Shown: positions 59,049 to 64,000 of the stretch, piece after piece
How positions within the stretch are numbered: the stretch's first letter is position 1
Layout of the letters: the number at the start of each line of letters is the position of its first letter
NCBI RefSeq assembly: GCF_000686845.1
Contig: NZ_JMLS01000004.1
Span: 248,001-312,000, forward strand
Direction of reading: 5' to 3'
Source of the DNA: Paenibacillus sp. UNC451MF
Lineage (GTDB): Bacteria > Bacillota > Bacilli > Paenibacillales > NBRC-103111
DNA length: 64,000 nt
Program-made: the position numbers and the translations under genes
Notes under the pieces: generated by a model
Told to the model about the DNA's origin: nothing
Seen by the model: only the letters and a program-made list of their open reading frames with translations
Databases searched by the model: none

Positions 59049-60020
59049 TTTTGTCTTCTTTCTTAGAACATGCTGCTCGAAACCTTGCTTGTAATCCGTC
59101 AGCTTCCATTTGTTGAAGAAAGCTTCCCCAGCCAAATATCCCGCTTCATATAACGCCGAGCTTTTCTCATTCGAAATGTCGAAATCAGTCACACTTACTC
59201 CAAGCGTCGGTATCTTGATAGTCCGAAACCGGTTTGCCTCTTCAATGTAACGTTCGTCATGCGCATCCATCATGGTTGAGAACAATGCTTTGAACATGGA
59301 TATAGGTCCATAAATTGTATTTGGCTGGCCACTCCCCCTCCCTACAAGCTGAAAACCAATTGTGGGAATGATTTGGTCCATAGCCGAAGCATGGTCCTTA
59401 TCAAAGATCCAGAGTGGGAAATTACTCAGCAATCCTCCGTCGACGATATAAGCAAACTGTTCCGCAAAAGCCTGCTTCTTTGCCCTCTTGTCAGGGGCTT
59501 TACGAATAATAACAGGATCAAAAAAGTAAGGAATGCTAGTGCTCATTCGAACTGCTTTGGAGACAAGCAGCTGTTTGGGGTCGATGCCGTATTGGGCGAT
59601 ATCATCAGGCAAAACTAATAGCTTGCGATCAGAAATATCCGAGGCAATGATGCGAAGCTGATTTGTCTTCAAATCACTGAATGTGCGGATCCCTTTGGCG
59701 AGAAGAAGCTGGTGAATCCAATGCTCCAGCGCTTCTCCCGAATATAGACCTTTCTTAAGAAACACCCGGGTAAGAGGACCAATAATCTTTGTATTAAAAA
59801 TGGGGGCTCGCTGCATAAAGGAGCTGAATGGAGTGGCCATTATAATTTTTTTCATTTCTTCAGCCGTATAGCCTGCCGCGACAAGTGAGGCGACGATAGC
59901 GCCAGAAGAGGTTCCGGCTACTTGATGGAATTTCAGCCCCCTACGCTCTGCTGCCTGTACGGCTCCTGCAAGCGCAATCCCTTTCACCCCACCGCCTTCG
60001 AAAACCGCATTGATTTTCAT
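59046..60020 (-). CDS. yqhO: Patatin-like phospholipase (YqhO-like)
   Basis: 324-aa acyl hydrolase. Oxyanion loop FEGGGVKGIALAG, catalytic Ser in VAGTSSGAIVASLVAAGY, and Asp in YIVDGGLLSNFPLWIF give a complete dyad. ATG60020 is preceded by AGAAGGG at 6 nt; ATG60026 overlaps it. Substrate unknown. Convergent with yqhQ and its follower. Confidence 0.92.
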   Translation of the reverse strand: MKINAVFEGGGVKGIALAGAVQAAERRGLKFHQVAGTSSGAIVASLVAAGYTAEEMKKIIMATPFSSFMQRAPIFNTKIIGPLTRVFLKKGLYSGEALEHWIHQLLLAKGIRTFSDLKTNQLRIIASDISDRKLLVLPDDIAQYGIDPKQLLVSKAVRMSTSIPYFFDPVIIRKAPDKRAKKQAFAEQFAYIVDGGLLSNFPLWIFDKDHASAMDQIIPTIGFQLVGRGSGQPNTIYGPISMFKALFSTMMDAHDERYIEEANRFRTIKIPTLGVSVTDFDISNEKSSALYEAGYLAGEAFFNKWKLTDYKQGFEQHVLRKKTK

Positions 60021-60113
60021 CCGCATCCCTTCTCCCGCACGTAATCTTCACCATAGAAAATGTATGCGGAGAGAGATTGTTCGTATGCCACAGACAGCCG
60101 TGGCACTTTTATA

Positions 60114-60150
60114 GCAAAAAAAGACGTATGCATCTAGAGCATACGTCTAA
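60114..60150 (-). terminator. Intrinsic terminator after the TgpA gene
   Basis: AGACGTATGC, short loop, GCATACGTCT and TTTTTTTGC on the minus strand, 9 nt after the stop. Confidence 0.9.
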
Positions 60151-60158
60151 CAAGAGTT

Positions 60159-62384
60159 TTAAAATTGAGAGCGAAGTTTCTCTACGATTGATATTGTGCT
60201 TTGCCACTCTTCATCGGTGATCTCTGCTTTACTGTACTTCGCTTTCTCAAATATTGCCAATATTTGATCCAAGTCAGCCTTCATCCATTTGCTCTGCTGA
60301 GACCATCGTCGCACCGCCTCACGCAGTGTTTCATGTTCATAACGAATGTATCCGTTACGGCGGCAAATGCGAAGAAGTCTTTCGCATTCGACGATTACCT
60401 TTTGCTTTAACAAGGAGGCACGCCGCCGCTCCAGCTTCTCATGAACCAGCTCCAACAGCTGTAGCTTCCATACAATGAAAGCGGCTATTGCAGCTAATAC
60501 AGCTACAATGGCAGCAATACCTACGATATGACCATGACGCTCCAGTACGGTAGGTTCCGGTTCTGCAGGTGTGGCTTCTGGTACTACAGCTGCTTCTGTC
60601 GACAGCTCTTCTTGAAGCACAGCACGCGGCAGCGTAAATCCGGATGTAGGCTCAAAAGGAATCCACCCCCAACCGTTGATGTATATTTCAACCCAGGAAT
60701 GAGCATCTGCATTCCTCACCGTATACACTCCTGCAGCATCAGGATCCGTTAGAGCTTCTTCACCGAACATGCCGAACATCTCATCGATGTTGGATGATTG
60801 GCCTGAGGCATATCCTTTTACCCAACGGGTTGGAAGACCAACGGATCGGGATAATACCGCCATGGCGGAAGAATAGTAATCACAATATCCTTCCTTGATC
60901 TCGAAAAGAAAACGATCAACAAAGTCACGGCTGCGGCCTTTGCTCAAGTCCGGCTTATTCGTATATGGATAATTCTCTCGCAAATACTTTTCAATTGCCT
61001 TCGCCTTATCGTAAGGATTCACGGTATTCTTCGTAATCTCTGCAGCAAGCTGGCGTACCCTTCCCGGCAAATGATCCGGAAGCTGCAAATATTCCCCCAT
61101 ATCACTACGAACCGAAGTATCGGTTACCTTACGTAACCCTTCCTCATCAATAACAGGCATTTGTGAAATGACCGTATACATTTTCGGATAGGCTTGATTA
61201 GGAGGAGAATTCAATCTAAGCTCCGATTGCGAAGGTGCCCATTGAAGCGGCTCGAAACCTATTTTGCCCCCATTAAGATCGGTTACCTTTTGAATGTCAT
61301 ATGCACCGAAAAGGACAGGATATTTATCTTCGGATAAAATGCTGATCATTTGTGTAACTTCAATTGTTTTCAACTTGCTGCCGGAGCTTCTTGGGTCCGG
61401 TGTCAGGGCAGCATCTGGACGAACCGCCGTTATAGCAGCTCGTTTATCCGTTTCGCCTACATCCCAGCCCCTACCTGTATAAAGAGAACGTGTCTCCCCG
61501 CGCCAATAACTCCGGTGAGTCGTATCCACCGTCATGACAGGAGTATAGTCGAATTGAAATCCGCTTCCGAGGGCAGTATCACTTCGACTATACCCTGATG
61601 ATGTGTCACCTGATGACGAGGCAACCTCAACCCCTTTACCGGTTGTAAAATTAACCGATTCTCCTCTTAAAGTCCTCCAAGCTGTGTAAGGATCCGTCAC
61701 CATAGGCCCTACTTCAGGCATAACAGCCCCAATAACAACGGTTAAGCTGATAAGTGAAATGATGGGAACGGCAATGGATGCCGGGTAATCGGCCAAGTAG
61801 CTCCAAGCCGTTGGATCTTTTTTACGTAATTGCTGAAAATGACTAAGGATTAGTAAGAAAAGTCCGCAGCCTATTGTTATGGCAACTTGCGGCCACAAGT
61901 ACACGCTTGAGAAGGAGTCCCGGATACACATAACAACGACGCTGATGATCATTAATAAGTAAACACGCCACTTAACCTCTACCCACCAAATCAAGGCAAG
62001 ATAGGCTACCCATGCTGCCAGACTGAACCATAAGTAAGGGGTTAGCTGGTATAAATTCAGAAACAAACGTGAGGAAAAGAAGCTTGAAACGGTTAAGTTT
62101 TCAATAACGTGGTAGTGATATAGCACTTGTTTATTAATGAAGATAATCAAAACCAGCTGGAGCAAGCCCCGCAGCAGCCAATGAACCTTCGACAAATGCT
62201 CCAATAAAAATGTAGCCAACAAGGTAAGCTCAACGATTAATACTGTCTCAGGGAGCCATAGGTGGTCTTCCTTCATGAACCACAAGACGTATTGCAGCAG
62301 CAAGACGCCTACCAGCAGAACGCTAAGACGATGCGGCCAATGAAGGACAAACAACCGGCGCCACAAGGAAACCTTCTCGTTCAT
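60159..62384 (-). CDS. TgpA-like transglutaminase-domain membrane protein
   Basis: 741 aa. About six N-terminal spans (residues 10-220, DUF3488-like), an extracellular region with a transglutaminase-core domain, a further span near 625-645 and a basic cytoplasmic tail (DUF4129-like). Catalytic triad: Cys in KEGYCDYYSSAMAVLSR, His in ADAHSWVEIY, Asp/Glu in GWGWIPFEPTSGF. With DUF58 and MoxR genes it forms the common MoxR-DUF58-TgpA cluster of unknown role, possibly envelope protein maturation. The gene overlaps DUF58 by 4 nt. Confidence 0.92.
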   Translation of the reverse strand: MNEKVSLWRRLFVLHWPHRLSVLLVGVLLLQYVLWFMKEDHLWLPETVLIVELTLLATFLLEHLSKVHWLLRGLLQLVLIIFINKQVLYHYHVIENLTVSSFFSSRLFLNLYQLTPYLWFSLAAWVAYLALIWWVEVKWRVYLLMIISVVVMCIRDSFSSVYLWPQVAITIGCGLFLLILSHFQQLRKKDPTAWSYLADYPASIAVPIISLISLTVVIGAVMPEVGPMVTDPYTAWRTLRGESVNFTTGKGVEVASSSGDTSSGYSRSDTALGSGFQFDYTPVMTVDTTHRSYWRGETRSLYTGRGWDVGETDKRAAITAVRPDAALTPDPRSSGSKLKTIEVTQMISILSEDKYPVLFGAYDIQKVTDLNGGKIGFEPLQWAPSQSELRLNSPPNQAYPKMYTVISQMPVIDEEGLRKVTDTSVRSDMGEYLQLPDHLPGRVRQLAAEITKNTVNPYDKAKAIEKYLRENYPYTNKPDLSKGRSRDFVDRFLFEIKEGYCDYYSSAMAVLSRSVGLPTRWVKGYASGQSSNIDEMFGMFGEEALTDPDAAGVYTVRNADAHSWVEIYINGWGWIPFEPTSGFTLPRAVLQEELSTEAAVVPEATPAEPEPTVLERHGHIVGIAAIVAVLAAIAAFIVWKLQLLELVHEKLERRRASLLKQKVIVECERLLRICRRNGYIRYEHETLREAVRRWSQQSKWMKADLDQILAIFEKAKYSKAEITDEEWQSTISIVEKLRSQF

Positions 62385-63628
62385 CCGCTTCGCCCTCCTA
62401 ACATCACCGGTAATTCATGCAGGGATTGAATCGCATAACCGGAAACGCCAACCGCTTGAAGCTGTTTAAGCCAACGTTCCTTATTATCAGGATCCGTACA
62501 CAGCCATAGATGGCAAGGATTTAATTGAAGCTGCTTTAGCAAGCTAATCATTTGCAGCATAGGCTCGCCATAAACTGGGGTGATCAGCGTAATAAAGCTT
62601 CCCGGAACCAGGTTTTGAGCTTTTTCTCTCATAACCTGTTTCAGAGAATAGCTTCCGTCTGCCTCCACTTGAATGAAATGCTGCTGCACCATTTTTTGTT
62701 GATTTTGACCTGGTTTGGGCTCGTAATACACATCATCCGAACCTGTGGACAATAAACCTAATGCAAGTCCACGAGTCGCACCATACTGAAATAAGGAAGC
62801 AGCAACAGAGACGGCGAGCTCGAATTGGTCTAAATCATTATATACCTTTCGTTCCCGGTCCAAAATAAGATACGTCTTGGGAAGTGATTCACGTTCAAAT
62901 TCCTTCGACTTCCACGTTCCAGTCTTCGCTGTCGCGTTCCAATGAATTCTAGATAAACGGTCTCCGTACATATATTCGCGAACACCGTTGATTTGTGTTG
63001 TTTCTCTGACAGCCCTAGTTGTCGTGGAATGATGGTTAGTCCCCTTCATCATCTGATGAAATTGCTGCCATTCTCGAATCGGTACGGTCTGTGGAAGCAC
63101 CACGATGCTGTGAGGCATCTTCAAGGTGCCGCTATGCTCAAACAGGCCGAAAATGTCTTCAGTTACACACTCCGTCGAACCAAAGGTATACGAGCCCCTG
63201 CGTAATGCAGGCGTACGGTATGCCCATTCCCCGCGTCGACGCCAATCTGGAACAATTGTCGCTTCGAACTCCAGCTCAGTGCCGTTCTTGTGATACAGCC
63301 GATCCTTAACGAAAATATAAGGCATAGGCCAGAACCCAGGAATTTGCAGCTGAATTGTGACGCCTAGTGTACTCCCTGCTTCCAGAGTCCCCCCGTGATC
63401 CACATTGTTCAGGAGTCTTGTGCCTTGTGTTCGTTTGATTCCGCTCCACTGCCCAAGCAGCAAATAAACGCTTAGAAGGCTGATAATTACAAAAACCATC
63501 AGCGCCAATTTACCACCCTGAAACAAGAGAAAGCCGAGACTGATAAGAAAGCTGGTAAGCACCGCCCAAAATTGCTTGCTTAAACGCTGCCGTTCCGTCA
63601 ACTTTTGCACGATCGATCCCCTCATCAT
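62381..63628 (-). CDS. DUF58 domain protein
   Basis: 415 aa. Two N-terminal membrane spans (about 20-55), then a beta domain and the DUF58 signature YMYGDRLSRIHWNATAKTG near residues 220-240, followed by a vWA-like fold (YLILDRERKVYNDLDQFELAVSVAAS). ATG63628 has GGAG at 8 nt; the ATG at 63634 overlaps the MoxR stop as ATGA and could be used by coupling. Partner of the MoxR ATPase. Confidence 0.9.
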   Translation of the reverse strand: MMRGSIVQKLTERQRLSKQFWAVLTSFLISLGFLLFQGGKLALMVFVIISLLSVYLLLGQWSGIKRTQGTRLLNNVDHGGTLEAGSTLGVTIQLQIPGFWPMPYIFVKDRLYHKNGTELEFEATIVPDWRRRGEWAYRTPALRRGSYTFGSTECVTEDIFGLFEHSGTLKMPHSIVVLPQTVPIREWQQFHQMMKGTNHHSTTTRAVRETTQINGVREYMYGDRLSRIHWNATAKTGTWKSKEFERESLPKTYLILDRERKVYNDLDQFELAVSVAASLFQYGATRGLALGLLSTGSDDVYYEPKPGQNQQKMVQQHFIQVEADGSYSLKQVMREKAQNLVPGSFITLITPVYGEPMLQMISLLKQLQLNPCHLWLCTDPDNKERWLKQLQAVGVSGYAIQSLHELPVMLGGRSG

Positions 63629-63630
63629 GC

Positions 63631-64000
63631 TCATTTCTCCAATCGAATTGGCACTCTAACTTGCTGGAAGACGGATTGAAGAACGGATGGCACCGTCGTC
63701 CCGTCCATTCTTGCTTCCGCATGAAGCAGGATTCGATGTCCCAACACATACGGCGCCAAAAATTTAATGTCATCCGGAATGACATAGTCCCTTTCCTGCA
63801 GCAATGCGTATGCTTTGGAGGCTTGAACCAACGCCAATGTTGCGCGAGGGCTGGCTCCCAAGAATATAGAAGAGTGCTCTCTTGTCTGACGTGTAATGGC
63901 AACCAAATAGCCGGCTACTGCATCATCCATATGGACCTGTTTGACACGCTGCTGTATCGCATTGATTTCTTCAACATCCGCTACAGGTTCCAGTAGTTCG
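63631..64000 (-). CDS. MoxR-family AAA ATPase, C-terminal part
   Basis: The last about 123 codons; the gene continues past the window. ELLEPVADVEEINAIQQRV, FLGASPRATLALVQASKAYALLQ and YVIPDDIKFLAPYVLGHRILL are the sensor-2 and lid regions of MoxR proteins. Walker motifs lie outside. MoxR ATPases are thought to act as chaperones for metal insertion or complex assembly, with DUF58 proteins as partners. Confidence 0.93.
   Translation of the reverse strand, partial: ELLEPVADVEEINAIQQRVKQVHMDDAVAGYLVAITRQTREHSSIFLGASPRATLALVQASKAYALLQERDYVIPDDIKFLAPYVLGHRILLHAEARMDGTTVPSVLQSVFQQVRVPIRLEK

Overview
The window reads as a chromosomal segment of a spore-forming, low-to-mid GC Firmicute, most likely Paenibacillaceae. 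The evidence is the complete spoIIIA operon, spo0A, spoIVB and spoIIM, strong AGGAGG ribosome sites, frequent GTG and TTG starts, and a gene order that follows the Bacillus subtilis block yqhO-yqhQ-yqhR-aroQ-yqhT-efp ... yqhV-spoIIIA-accBC-yqhY-nusB-folD-xseAB-ispA-dxs-tlyA-argR-recN-spoIVB-spo0A ... bkd ... nudF-EndoQ-spoIIM-fur-yqzK-xerD-deoB-pupG. No rRNA, tRNA, CRISPR array, prophage or insertion sequence was seen.

Layout. 1-5 kb: the start of an OmpR-type response regulator faces a four-gene envelope glycosylation module (GT39 transferase, GtrB-like GT2, GtrA flippase, GalU). Four CTGAA repeats at exact 11-bp pitch lie between them. 5-22 kb: nucleoside salvage (pupG, deoB), xerD, ald, signal peptidase, fur, spoIIM, EndoQ, nudF, an extended mciZ-like gene, DUF3866, an M20 peptidase, a 31-aa Prli42-like peptide, and a branched-chain 2-oxoacid dehydrogenase locus (lpdV, bkdAA, bkdAB, bkdB). 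22-25 kb: a SteA/GT2/GPT-type phosphotransferase cluster. 25-28 kb: the most accessory-looking stretch, with three small unknown genes and a Tet(L)/Tet(K)-like efflux gene preceded by a 17-codon leader peptide and competing hairpins. 28-44 kb: spo0A (three 0A boxes, sigma-H-like promoter), spoIVB, recN, argR, tlyA, dxs, ispA, xseBA, folD, nusB, the Asp23/AmaP/DUF2273 envelope-stress trio and accBC. 44-50 kb: spoIIIAA-AH with a sigma-E-like promoter. 50-54.7 kb: a segment absent between yqhV and efp in B. subtilis, holding two sulfolactate-pathway genes (comA, comB homologues), DUF441, aspartokinase with an apparent internal start, and a VanZ-like gene. 54.8-64 kb: efp, an M24 peptidase, aroQ, yqhR, yqhQ, a small gene, a patatin-like lipase, and TgpA/DUF58/MoxR.

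The most unusual signal belongs to no gene. A family of short hairpin units recurs at seven junctions between co-directional genes (before fur, bkdB, argR, nusB, asp23/yqhY, accC and comB). Each unit is about 40 bp: a fairly conserved block resembling CTCAGNGAATGCTTACGAAG, then a 7-9 bp stem with a 3-5 nt loop. The stem sequences differ between copies but stay complementary. One to four units are stacked in tandem, always in the orientation of the downstream gene, and the last hairpin abuts that gene's Shine-Dalgarno. I recognise no named family for it; it looks like a repeated intercistronic RNA element.

Start codons were re-chosen by ribosome-site spacing wherever the longest open frame ran through a Shine-Dalgarno. 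These choices are inference from the sequence.
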